Below are positions 18,088-27,528 of a DNA stretch of 44,850 nt, one piece after another (the first letter of the stretch is position 1; every line of letters begins with the position of its first letter). Source of the stretch: Elusimicrobiota bacterium. Lineage in GTDB: Bacteria > CAYTYR01 > UBA6262. The notes beneath the pieces were generated by a model. It searched no databases. It worked only from the letters and a program-made list of their open reading frames with translations, and had not been told where the DNA came from. The position numbers were made by a program, and so were the translations under genes. The DNA is taken from NCBI GenBank assembly GCA_003153935.1, contig PMCA01000036.1, positions 1-44,850 on the forward strand, given 5' to 3'.

Positions 18088-18141
18088 ATGGCGAAGAAAA
18101 AAGCGAAGAAAAAAGTAGCTAAGAAGAAAAAGAAAAGATAA
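18088..18141 (+). CDS. 17-residue lysine-rich micropeptide
   Basis: The frame from ATG 18088 to TAA 18141 encodes MAKKKAKKKVAKKKKKR, with 13 of 17 residues Lys or Arg. AAGGAGGG (18074-18081) gives a near-ideal ribosome-binding site about 7 bases upstream. The alternative ATG at 18082 (two residues longer) is too close to that site. The frame begins 2 bases after the HD-GYP stop. A role in binding nucleic acid or ribosomes is only a guess from charge. Translation itself is not proven, but the ribosome-binding site argues for it. Confidence 0.55.
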   Translation: MAKKKAKKKVAKKKKKR

Positions 18142-18300
18142 GTAGTTTCGCGCTAATCATCCACGAATGAAATCAGTGGCCACTGATTAGAAAACCGCAA
18201 CACCGATAGCTTATCATACATATTTTAGAGGAGAAATAAAAGTTCCTTCTAATTTAGCAGGATTTTATTGCCCTAATTCGTCTAAAGGAAAACATATCAT
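18142..18300 (+). promoter_or_regulatory. purH leader with a perfect 18-bp palindrome
   Basis: AATCAGTGGCCACTGATT (18171-18188) is a perfect dyad. CTAATCA (18153-18159) is an alternative partner for TGATTAG (18184-18190), and CCAC/GTGG (18161-18164/18176-18179) adds another option, so two competing folds are possible. There is no T-run after it, so it is not a standard terminator. A purine-rich GAGGAG at about 18228-18233 has no start codon near it. The purH ribosome-binding site is TAAAGGAA (18282-18290). Confidence 0.4.
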
Positions 18301-19872
18301 ATGACTAAAATACAGAGAGCCCTTATCAGTGTCAGCGACAAGACCGGGCTGGAAAAACTGGCCGCCGCCCTGCAGGAATTGAAGGTGGAGATCCTTTCTA
18401 CCGGCGGTACCGCGAAATACCTTAAGGATAAGGGCCTGTCCGTGAAAGATGTCAGTGATTTTACCGGTTTCGCCGAAATGCTCGACGGAAGGGTGAAGAC
18501 GCTGCACCCTAAGATCCACGGCGGCTTGCTGGCTTTACGCGGCAATCCCCAGCACCAGAAACAGGTCAAGGAGCATAAGATAGAATATATCGATATGGTG
18601 GTAGTGAATCTCTACCCGTTCGAGAAAACACTTTTGAAACCTGACGTCAAAAAAGAAGAAATAATTGAAAATATAGATATCGGCGGACCGGCGATGCTGC
18701 GCTCGGGCGCCAAGAATTACCAGGACGTAGCGGTAGTATGCGACCCAGCGGACTATGAAGCCATCATCAGGGAATTAAAGGAACATGACGGACAGCTGGA
18801 CGCGGCCACTAAGGAAAAACTGGCCGCCAAGGTTTTTACGCATACCGCTCATTATGACTCGGCTATCAGCGCTTATTTTGCCACCCAGTTAAAACCGGGG
18901 GCGGAAGAAACCCTGCCGGACCGGATCGAGTTCAGATTGGAGAAACTCCAGTCCTTGCGTTACGGAGAGAATCCGCACCAGGCCGCCGCTTTCTATAAAG
19001 AGACGGGGCGCAGCAACAAATACGACCTGACCGGCCTGCGGCAGATGCACGGCAAGGAACTTTCGTTCAATAATATCATGGACCTGGAAGCCGCCTGGAA
19101 TATAGTCAAAGATTTTGGCAAACGAAAAGTAGCGGTGATCGTCAAGCATAATAATCCCTGCGGCGTGGCCGGCGGTGATTCCCTGGCAGCGGCGTTCCTG
19201 AAAGCCCTGGCCGGCGATCCGGTCAGCGCGTATGGCGGCATTGTCGCCACCAACTTTGAGATCGACGCGGATGGCGCCCGGGAAATGGTCAAAATATTCC
19301 TAGAGCTGACTATCGCCCCGTCCTACACTCCGGAAGCGGTGGAGATACTAAAAGCCAAGAAAAACCTGCGCATCATCGAATTGCCGTTGAACCCGACGAC
19401 TGGCGTAGCGGAACTTGACCTTAAAAAAATCAGCGGCGGATTCCTAGCCCAGGTCAAGGATACGCGCACGGAGGAAACGGAACTAAAGGTAGTGACCAAG
19501 CGTCAGCCGACACCGGCGGAATTACAGGCTCTTAATTTTGCCTGGATAGTCTGCAAAAATGTGAAATCAAACGCCATTGTTTATACTAACACTGATCAAA
19601 CCCTGGGTATCGGCGGGGGACAGACGAGCCGCGTTGATTCCAGCGAGATAGCGGTATTAAAAGCCCAGAAACACGGGCAGAAATTAAACGGCTCAGTAGT
19701 CGCCAGCGACGCATTTTTCCCGTTCCGCGACGGCGTGGACGCAGCGGTCAAGGCTGGAGCCACGGCTATCATACAGCCGGGGGGCTCGGTCCGCGACGAA
19801 GAAGTGATCCAGGCCTGCAATGAGAACAATATCGCCATGGTCTTCACCGGGGTAAGGCATTTTAAGCACTAA
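18301..19872 (+). CDS. purH: Bifunctional AICAR transformylase / IMP cyclohydrolase
   Basis: Final two steps to IMP. The protein has 523 residues. The N-terminal IMP cyclohydrolase (MGS fold, about 1-190) begins RALISVSDKTGLEKLA, with STGGTAKYL and DGRVKTLHPKIHGG. The C-terminal AICAR transformylase has KHNNPCG at 282-288 and ends GVRHFKH. TAAAGGAA lies about 10 bases before the ATG. It comes after a 159-base leader, the longest gap so far in the cluster, so it may have its own control. An inverted heptamer element follows the stop. Confidence 0.97.
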   Translation: MTKIQRALISVSDKTGLEKLAAALQELKVEILSTGGTAKYLKDKGLSVKDVSDFTGFAEMLDGRVKTLHPKIHGGLLALRGNPQHQKQVKEHKIEYIDMVVVNLYPFEKTLLKPDVKKEEIIENIDIGGPAMLRSGAKNYQDVAVVCDPADYEAIIRELKEHDGQLDAATKEKLAAKVFTHTAHYDSAISAYFATQLKPGAEETLPDRIEFRLEKLQSLRYGENPHQAAAFYKETGRSNKYDLTGLRQMHGKELSFNNIMDLEAAWNIVKDFGKRKVAVIVKHNNPCGVAGGDSLAAAFLKALAGDPVSAYGGIVATNFEIDADGAREMVKIFLELTIAPSYTPEAVEILKAKKNLRIIELPLNPTTGVAELDLKKISGGFLAQVKDTRTEETELKVVTKRQPTPAELQALNFAWIVCKNVKSNAIVYTNTDQTLGIGGGQTSRVDSSEIAVLKAQKHGQKLNGSVVASDAFFPFRDGVDAAVKAGATAIIQPGGSVRDEEVIQACNENNIAMVFTGVRHFKH

Positions 19873-19877
19873 AATGC

Positions 19878-19940
19878 AGTTCATAGTTGATAGTTGATTG
19901 AAAAAGCTTTCACAATCAACAATAAACGATCAACAATCAA
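19878..19940. repeat. Inverted heptamer element between purH and dCMP deaminase
   Basis: The left arm 19878-19898 has three units: AGTTCAT, AGTTGAT, AGTTGAT. The right arm 19913-19940 has four units: CAATCAA, CAATAAA, CGATCAA, CAATCAA. GTTGATTG (19893-19900) pairs exactly with CAATCAAC (19913-19920). The next in-register heptamer, CAGGAGT, carries the Shine-Dalgarno of the following gene. Confidence 0.85.
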
Positions 19941-19951
19941 CAGGAGTTTAC

Positions 19952-20401
19952 ATGCGGCCGAATTGGGACCAATATTTTATGCAGATAGCCCAGGTGATCG
20001 CCACCCGAGCCACTTGCTTGCGGCGCAACGTGGGAGCGGTCCTGGTCAAAAATAAGCGCATCATCTCCACCGGGTACAACGGTACCCTGACCGGATTGCC
20101 GCACTGCGACCGGGTAGGCTGCCTGCGCGAGAAACAGGGAATACCTTCCGGGCAAAGGCAGGAATTATGCCGGGGCATGCATGCCGAGGCCAACGCGCTT
20201 TTATTCGCGTCCACCTACGGCATAGACATGCATAACGCCACGTTGTATTCAACCAACCAGCCCTGCGTGTCCTGCGCCAAGATGATAATCCAGGCAGGCA
20301 TAAAAAAGGTAGTATTCGAAGGTGCATATCCTGACCGCCTGGCGGTGCAGATGTTCAAGCAGGCCAAAGTCAAGCTTGAGAAATTTAAACACAACCGTTA
20401 A
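19952..20401 (+). CDS. Deoxycytidylate deaminase family protein (ComEB-like)
   Basis: Zinc-dependent deaminase most like dCMP deaminase, which feeds dUMP for thymidylate. The protein has 149 residues from the ATG at 19952. Zinc ligands and the catalytic Glu are visible: His77 and Glu79 in GMHAEANA, and Cys105 and Cys108 in QPCVSC. I placed the start here because CAGGAG lies 5 bases upstream and RPNWDQYFM is the typical N-terminus. A frame extending to TTG 19898 would be encoded by the repeat. It is a pyrimidine-salvage gene inside the purine run. Confidence 0.9.
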   Translation: MRPNWDQYFMQIAQVIATRATCLRRNVGAVLVKNKRIISTGYNGTLTGLPHCDRVGCLREKQGIPSGQRQELCRGMHAEANALLFASTYGIDMHNATLYSTNQPCVSCAKMIIQAGIKKVVFEGAYPDRLAVQMFKQAKVKLEKFKHNR

Positions 20402-20421
20402 CTGTTTCGAAAGGAGCGATC

Positions 20422-21714
20422 ATGATCCCGCGTTATAGCACACCGGAAATGGAAAAGATCTGGACCGACGAAAATAAATTCCAGAAAATGCTGGAAGTGG
20501 AGATCCTGGCCTGCGAAGCCATGGCCAAAATAGGCATTATCCCCGCGGCTGCGCCGGCGGCCATACGCAAAAAGGCCGTTATCGATGTTGATCGTATCCG
20601 GGAGATAGAAAATACCACGCATCATGACGTGATCGCGTTCCTGACCCAGCTGGAAGAGCGGGTCGGAGCCGAAGCTAAATATATACATCTGGGCCTTACT
20701 TCTTCCGATGTGCTGGATACAGCGCTCAGTCTGCAGATGCGGGAAAGCCTGGACATTATCCTGGCCGACCTGCAAAACCTGGCCGCCGTGCTGAAGAAAC
20801 AGGCCAAAGCCTATAAAAACACCCTTATGGTAGGCCGGACCCACGGCATATACGCGGAACCGGTCACTTTTGGCCTTAAACTGGCTTTATGGTATTCTGA
20901 CACCCTGCGTAACATTCAACGCGTAAAAGAGCTGATTCCGGTCGTCAGCGTTGGCAAGATCAGCGGGGCGGTGGGGACTTACGCCAATATTGACCCGCGC
21001 GTCGAATCCTATGTCTGCCGGAAACTCAAACTTCAGGCCGCGCCGATCTCCACCCAGATACTGCAACGCGACCGGCACGCCCAGTATCTCAGCGTGCTGG
21101 CCATCTGCGCCGCCAGCATCGAAAAATTCGCTACCGAGATCAGGCACCTGCAGCGCAGTGAAGTCCGGGAGGTCGAAGAATTTTTTGCCAAGGGACAAAA
21201 GGGTTCCAGCGCCATGCCGCATAAACGCAATCCCATAACCTGCGAACAGCTTTGCGGCCTGGCCCGTATCATCCGCGGTAACGTCACCCCAGCCCTGGAA
21301 AATATCACCCTGTGGCACGAGCGGGATATCAGCCATTCCTCTGTAGAGCGGGTGATCCTGCCTGATAGTTCTACCTTGCTGGATTATATGCTGAAGAAAT
21401 TCATCAAGGTTGCCGGCAACCTTCTGGTCTATCCTGATAACATGAAAGAGAACCTGGAGAGAACCAAGGGGCTGATTTTCTCGCAACAGGTTCTGCTTAA
21501 TCTTATAGACAAAGGCGTCGCCCGCCAGCAGGCTTATGTCATCGTCCAGCGTAACGCCATGCGGGTCTGGCAGGAGAAAGGTAATTTCAACGATTACCTG
21601 AAAGATGACGCCGAGCTGCAGCAATATGTCAGCGCCAAAGAGATCGACGCCAGTTTCGATTATAAGTACCATTTGAAAAACATAGATAAAATATTCAAAA
21701 GACTGAAAATATAA
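20422..21714 (+). CDS. purB: Adenylosuccinate lyase
   Basis: Cleaves SAICAR to AICAR and adenylosuccinate to AMP. The protein has 430 residues. The fumarase-superfamily signature GSSAMPHKRNP (261-271), with its flexible catalytic Ser loop, is intact. TSSDVLDTA and GRTHGIYAEPVTFG are further marks. AAAGGAG precedes the ATG. purA follows after 21 bases, giving the expected purB-purA order for AMP synthesis. Confidence 0.97.
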   Translation: MIPRYSTPEMEKIWTDENKFQKMLEVEILACEAMAKIGIIPAAAPAAIRKKAVIDVDRIREIENTTHHDVIAFLTQLEERVGAEAKYIHLGLTSSDVLDTALSLQMRESLDIILADLQNLAAVLKKQAKAYKNTLMVGRTHGIYAEPVTFGLKLALWYSDTLRNIQRVKELIPVVSVGKISGAVGTYANIDPRVESYVCRKLKLQAAPISTQILQRDRHAQYLSVLAICAASIEKFATEIRHLQRSEVREVEEFFAKGQKGSSAMPHKRNPITCEQLCGLARIIRGNVTPALENITLWHERDISHSSVERVILPDSSTLLDYMLKKFIKVAGNLLVYPDNMKENLERTKGLIFSQQVLLNLIDKGVARQQAYVIVQRNAMRVWQEKGNFNDYLKDDAELQQYVSAKEIDASFDYKYHLKNIDKIFKRLKI

Positions 21715-21720
21715 GAATAA

Positions 21721-23034
<1,314 letters not shown>

Positions 23035-23056
23035 GTATGATTCGAAAGGAACCATC

Positions 23057-24166
23057 ATGACAAAAGCAGTGCTGGCTCTAGAGGATGGGACGATCTTCCA
23101 CGGTATTAGCTTCGGCGCGGAGGGTGAAAGCTACGGGGAAGTAGTTTTCAATACCTCCATGACCGGATACCAGGAAATCATTACCGACCCGTCTTATAAA
23201 GGGCAGCTGATCACCATGACCTATACGGAGATCGGTAATTACGGCATAAACGAAGAAGATGTGGAAGCCAGCCAGATCTACTGCGAAGGACTCATCGTCA
23301 AGGAATATTCCAAGGTTTATTCCAACTGGCGCGCCACCAAATCATTGTCCGATTACTTGAAGGAACAGGGCAAACCTGGTATAGAAGGCATCGATACCAG
23401 GAAATTGACCAGGCTGCTGCGTACCAAGGGAGCGATGAGAGGTCTTATCTCCACCATCGATTTCAACGAGAAATCTTTGCTGGCCAAAGTACGCAAATCG
23501 CCGGTAATGGTGGGACAGGACCTGGTGAAGAATGTAACCTGCGCAGAAATTTACCATTGGCATACGCCGGAACAGGAATGGATCGCCACGCCGAAACAGA
23601 AGAAATACAAGGTAGTGGCCATCGACTGCGGCGTCAAACAGAATATCCTGCGCCTGCTGGAATCCGTGGGCTTCGACGTAACCGTGGTCCCGGCCCGCAC
23701 CGACGCCAACACTATCCTTGGTTTAAATCCGGATGGCGTCTTTATATCCAACGGTCCCGGCGATCCCGAACCAGTTACTTATGTGATCGAAACCGTACGC
23801 CAACTGCTGGGTAAAAAACCCATTTTCGGCATCTGCCTCGGGCACCAGATTTTGGGGCTGGCCCTGGGTGGTAAGACTTACAAGCTGAAATTCGGACATC
23901 ACGGCGCCAATCACCCGGTCAAGAACCTGGCCAGCAGCAAGATCGAGATAACCGCGCAGAACCACGGCTTCTGCGTCGACATAAATTCACTGAGCCAGAA
24001 CGACATCGAACCCACCCACATCAATTTAAACGATAATACCAACGAAGGTTTCCGTCACAAGAAGTATCCGGCTTTCTGCGTGCAATACCATCCCGAGGCC
24101 TCGCCCGGCCCGCACGACTCCCGGTATTTATTTGACGAATTCATAAACCTGATGGAGAAGCGTTAA
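23057..24166 (+). CDS. carA: Carbamoyl-phosphate synthase small (glutaminase) subunit
   Basis: Supplies ammonia for carbamoyl phosphate. The protein has 369 residues. The N-terminal domain has [18 protein letters not shown]. The amidotransferase domain has the catalytic Cys260 in GICLGHQ, and His345 and Glu347 in [18 protein letters not shown] precedes the ATG. carB follows after 2 bases. The pair supplies the pyr genes, yet lies about 9 kb downstream of them, after the purine genes. Confidence 0.97.
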   Translation: MTKAVLALEDGTIFHGISFGAEGESYGEVVFNTSMTGYQEIITDPSYKGQLITMTYTEIGNYGINEEDVEASQIYCEGLIVKEYSKVYSNWRATKSLSDYLKEQGKPGIEGIDTRKLTRLLRTKGAMRGLISTIDFNEKSLLAKVRKSPVMVGQDLVKNVTCAEIYHWHTPEQEWIATPKQKKYKVVAIDCGVKQNILRLLESVGFDVTVVPARTDANTILGLNPDGVFISNGPGDPEPVTYVIETVRQLLGKKPIFGICLGHQILGLALGGKTYKLKFGHHGANHPVKNLASSKIEITAQNHGFCVDINSLSQNDIEPTHINLNDNTNEGFRHKKYPAFCVQYHPEASPGPHDSRYLFDEFINLMEKR

Positions 24167-24168
24167 TC

Positions 24169-27100
24169 ATGCCCAAACGCACCGACCTGAAAAAGATAAT
24201 GTTGATCGGCTCGGGTCCGATAATCATCGGCCAGGCCTGCGAATTCGATTATTCCGGAACCCAGGCCTGTAAAGCCCTGAAGGAAGAGGGCTATGAGATC
24301 ATCCTGGTCAATTCCAATCCCGCGACAATCATGACTGACCCGCAGATCAGCGACCGTACTTATATCGAGCCTTTAACCGTGGAGATACTGGAGAAAATCA
24401 TCGCCAAGGAACGGCCGGACGCTTTACTGCCGACCATCGGCGGACAAACCGCTCTGAACCTGACCGTGGCCCTGGTGGAGAAAGGCATCATCGACAAATA
24501 CCAGGTGGAATTGATCGGCGCCGATTTCGAAGCTATCCGCCGCGCCGAGGACCGTAACGTTTTTAAGAAGACCATGCAGAATATCGGTATGGACCTGCCC
24601 AAAAGCGGTTACGCCCACAGCATCAATGAAGCCCTGGAGATCGCCAAAGGCATCGGTTTCCCGCTGGTGCTCCGTCCATCATTTACTCTCGGCGGCACCG
24701 GCGGCAGCATCGCCTATAATATCGACGAGTTCATGGACCTGGCCGCCTTCGCCCTGGAACACAGCCCCGTCAGCGAAATGCTGATCGAGGAATCGGTGAT
24801 CGGCTGGAAAGAATACGAACTGGAAGTCATGCGCGACCGCAAGGACAACGTAGTGATAGTTTGCTCCATCGAGAATTTCGACCCCATGGGCGTGCACACC
24901 GGCGACAGCATAACCGTAGCGCCGGCACAAACCCTGACCGATAAAGAATACCAGCGCATGCGCGACGCGGCCGTAAAAGTGATCAGGGCCATCGGCGTGG
25001 ATACAGGCGGCAGTAACATCCAATTCGCCATCGATCCAAAGACCGGGCGCATGGTGATCATCGAAATGAACCCCCGTGTCTCCCGTTCTTCCGCCCTGGC
25101 TTCCAAAGCCACCGGATTTCCCATCGCTAAAATTGCCGCCAAACTGGCGGTTGGCTATACCCTCGACGAGATACCCAACGATATTACACAGAAGACCCCG
25201 GCCTGCTTCGAACCGACCATTGATTACGTCGTTACCAAGATACCCCGGTTCGCTTTTGAGAAATTCGCCGGCGCCGACGCGCGCCTGGGAATATCCATGA
25301 AGAGCGTAGGGGAAGTAATGGCCATCGGCCGGACTTTTAAGGAGTCCCTGCAGAAAGCCATTCGCGGCCTGGAGATCGGCCGTCATGGCTTAGGCAACGA
25401 TAATCATTACCTGGAGAAAGAACTTAAGACCGGTCTCAAGAACGAGGAGACACGCAAGGACACCCTGGACCGGATAAAACAATATATCAAGCTGCCTACC
25501 AGCGAGCGCCTTTTCTATATTAAGTACGCCTTGCAGAGCGGTTTTTCCGTCGAAGAAATTGCCGAAGCCAGCCTGATCGACCGCTGGTTCATCCACCAAA
25601 TTAAGGAACTCTGCGATTTTGAAGAGTCACTGCGCGAGATCAAATTCGGAAAATTGAAAACACATGAAAAGTTGGCCGTTCTGACCAGCGCCAAAAAATT
25701 GGGCTATTCCGATTTCCAGCTGGCGCAGATCTTCAATTTAAAAGAGGAATATATCCGCAAATTAAGGTATGGGGCCAAGCTGGTCCCCAACTATAAGCTG
25801 GTCGACACCTGCGCTGCTGAGTTCCAGGCCTTCACGCCGTATTATTATTCTACCTATGAAGACGAGGATGAAAGCAACGAGACCAGCCAAAAGAGCAAGA
25901 AGAAAAAGATCATGATCCTGGGCGGCGGACCTAACCGTATCGGCCAGGGTATAGAATTCGATTATTGCTGTGTGCACGCGGCTTTCGCCCTGGATGAGAT
26001 GGGCTACGAAACTATCATGGTGAATTGCAACCCGGAAACCGTCTCTACCGACTACGACACCAGCGACCGTCTTTACTTCGAACCGGTGACTTTGGAGGAC
26101 GTGCTGAATATCAACCGGCGGGAAAAGCCGGATGGGGTCATTGTGCAGTTCGGCGGCCAAACACCGCTGAACCTGGCTCTGGAACTGAAAAAGAACGGGG
26201 TTAAGATAATCGGAACTTCTCCTGATAATATTGATCTGGCTGAGGACCGCAAGCGTTTCGGCCGGCTGTTGGACAAACTTAAAATACCTCAGGCCGAGAA
26301 TGGCACGGCGATGAGCTTCGGCGAGGCCAAAGCGATCGCCGCCAAGATCGGTTACCCGGTGATGGTGCGCCCCAGTTACGTGCTGGGCGGCCGGGCCATG
26401 GAGATCGTTTACGACGAACAAACCCTGGAGAATTATATACGCAAGGCCAAGGATATCTCGCCGAAACATCCTATCCTGATAGATAAGTTCCTGTCGGACG
26501 CCATTGAGATCGACTGCGACGCGGCCTCCGATGGCAGGGATGTATTCATTGGCGGCATCATGGAGCATATAGAAGAGGCCGGCATCCATTCAGGGGACAG
26601 CGCCTGCGCTTTGCCTCCTTACACTTTGACCGCGGAACAGATCAAAGAGATTAGAACTTATACGACCAAACTGGCGATGGCCCTGCATGTGATAGGGTTG
26701 TTGAATATCCAATACGCCATCAAAGACGGCATTATCTATGTCCTGGAAGTGAATCCGCGGGCCTCCCGTACAGTACCGTTCGTCAGTAAAGCTACCGGCA
26801 TACCTTTAGCTAAGATCGCCGTCGCCTGCATGGTCGGAAAGAAACTTAAGGACCTTAACATCCCGTTGGGCGGGGTACAGATGAAGTATACGGCGGTCAA
26901 AGAGGCCGTTCTGCCATTTATAAAATTCCCGGGCATCGACAGCGTGCTCGGACCAGAAATGAAGTCTACCGGTGAAGTGATGGGCATTGACGCCAATTTT
27001 GGCCTGGCTTTCGCCAAGTCCCAGATGGCCGCCGGCAGTTCCCTGCCAGCGAGCGGTACGGTATTTATCAGCGTCAATGACCGTGATAAAGAAAGGATCG

Positions 27101-27447
27101 TGCCAGTAGCGCGCAAGCTGCAGGATCTTGGTTTTAAGCTGATCGCCACGAAAAATACCGGGGCTGTCCTGACCGGGCACGGTCTGACCATTGAAGAGAT
27201 ATCCAAGATCGGCGAGGGCCGGCCGGACATGGTGGACATTATCAAGAATAAGCAGGTGGACCTGATCATCAATACGCCCAAGGGCACCCGTTCCCGCAGT
27301 GACGGTTATACTATCAGGCAGCACGCACTGATCCATAGCGTGCCGGTCATCACCACGGTTTTCGGCGCGGAAGCCGCCGTGGACGGGATTACCGCCTTGT
27401 CCAAGCAGGGCATCGCAGTCAAGCCGATACAGGAATACTACAAATAA
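24169..27447 (+). CDS. carB: Carbamoyl-phosphate synthase large subunit
   Basis: Makes carbamoyl phosphate from bicarbonate, ammonia and two ATP. The protein has 1092 residues, slightly above the usual 1070. Two ATP-grasp halves are seen: the first from [20 protein letters not shown] and the second from [20 protein letters not shown]. They are joined by an acidic then lysine-rich linker (about 561-582, [16 protein letters not shown]) that is not typical. The C-terminal MGS regulatory domain is about 960-1092 ([12 protein letters not shown] onwards). GGAGAAG upstream serves as the ribosome-binding site. It ends the nucleotide run. Confidence 0.97.
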   Translation: MPKRTDLKKIMLIGSGPIIIGQACEFDYSGTQACKALKEEGYEIILVNSNPATIMTDPQISDRTYIEPLTVEILEKIIAKERPDALLPTIGGQTALNLTVALVEKGIIDKYQVELIGADFEAIRRAEDRNVFKKTMQNIGMDLPKSGYAHSINEALEIAKGIGFPLVLRPSFTLGGTGGSIAYNIDEFMDLAAFALEHSPVSEMLIEESVIGWKEYELEVMRDRKDNVVIVCSIENFDPMGVHTGDSITVAPAQTLTDKEYQRMRDAAVKVIRAIGVDTGGSNIQFAIDPKTGRMVIIEMNPRVSRSSALASKATGFPIAKIAAKLAVGYTLDEIPNDITQKTPACFEPTIDYVVTKIPRFAFEKFAGADARLGISMKSVGEVMAIGRTFKESLQKAIRGLEIGRHGLGNDNHYLEKELKTGLKNEETRKDTLDRIKQYIKLPTSERLFYIKYALQSGFSVEEIAEASLIDRWFIHQIKELCDFEESLREIKFGKLKTHEKLAVLTSAKKLGYSDFQLAQIFNLKEEYIRKLRYGAKLVPNYKLVDTCAAEFQAFTPYYYSTYEDEDESNETSQKSKKKKIMILGGGPNRIGQGIEFDYCCVHAAFALDEMGYETIMVNCNPETVSTDYDTSDRLYFEPVTLEDVLNINRREKPDGVIVQFGGQTPLNLALELKKNGVKIIGTSPDNIDLAEDRKRFGRLLDKLKIPQAENGTAMSFGEAKAIAAKIGYPVMVRPSYVLGGRAMEIVYDEQTLENYIRKAKDISPKHPILIDKFLSDAIEIDCDAASDGRDVFIGGIMEHIEEAGIHSGDSACALPPYTLTAEQIKEIRTYTTKLAMALHVIGLLNIQYAIKDGIIYVLEVNPRASRTVPFVSKATGIPLAKIAVACMVGKKLKDLNIPLGGVQMKYTAVKEAVLPFIKFPGIDSVLGPEMKSTGEVMGIDANFGLAFAKSQMAAGSSLPASGTVFISVNDRDKERIVPVARKLQDLGFKLIATKNTGAVLTGHGLTIEEISKIGEGRPDMVDIIKNKQVDLIINTPKGTRSRSDGYTIRQHALIHSVPVITTVFGAEAAVDGITALSKQGIAVKPIQEYYK

Positions 27448-27451
27448 ATCA

Positions 27452-27482
27452 ACGAGTCTCCGGGTCTTCGGGTCACGAGTCA
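27452..27482. repeat. CGAGTC-type repeat between carB and alaS
   Basis: Four copies of the word CG(A/G)GTC at 7-8 base spacing: ACGAGTC, TCCGGGTC, TTCGGGTC, ACGAGTC. It starts 5 bases after the carB stop. The word matches the in-frame array 2 of purL (GCGAGTC/GCGGGTC). Two units are 8 bases long, so the register is less strict. Confidence 0.7.
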
Positions 27483-27528
27483 TTGTATTTATTAATAATA
27501 CCGAAAGTTAACGTTTTAAGGAGTTTGT

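Noticed and set aside
19898-19951. An 18-residue extension of the dCMP deaminase from a TTG
   Set aside because: It is encoded by the inverted heptamer element; the ATG at 19952 has CAGGAG in place and the usual N-terminus.
25762-26589. A 275-residue minus-strand frame opposite carB
   Set aside because: carB is intact and conserved here; the reverse frame shows no family features.
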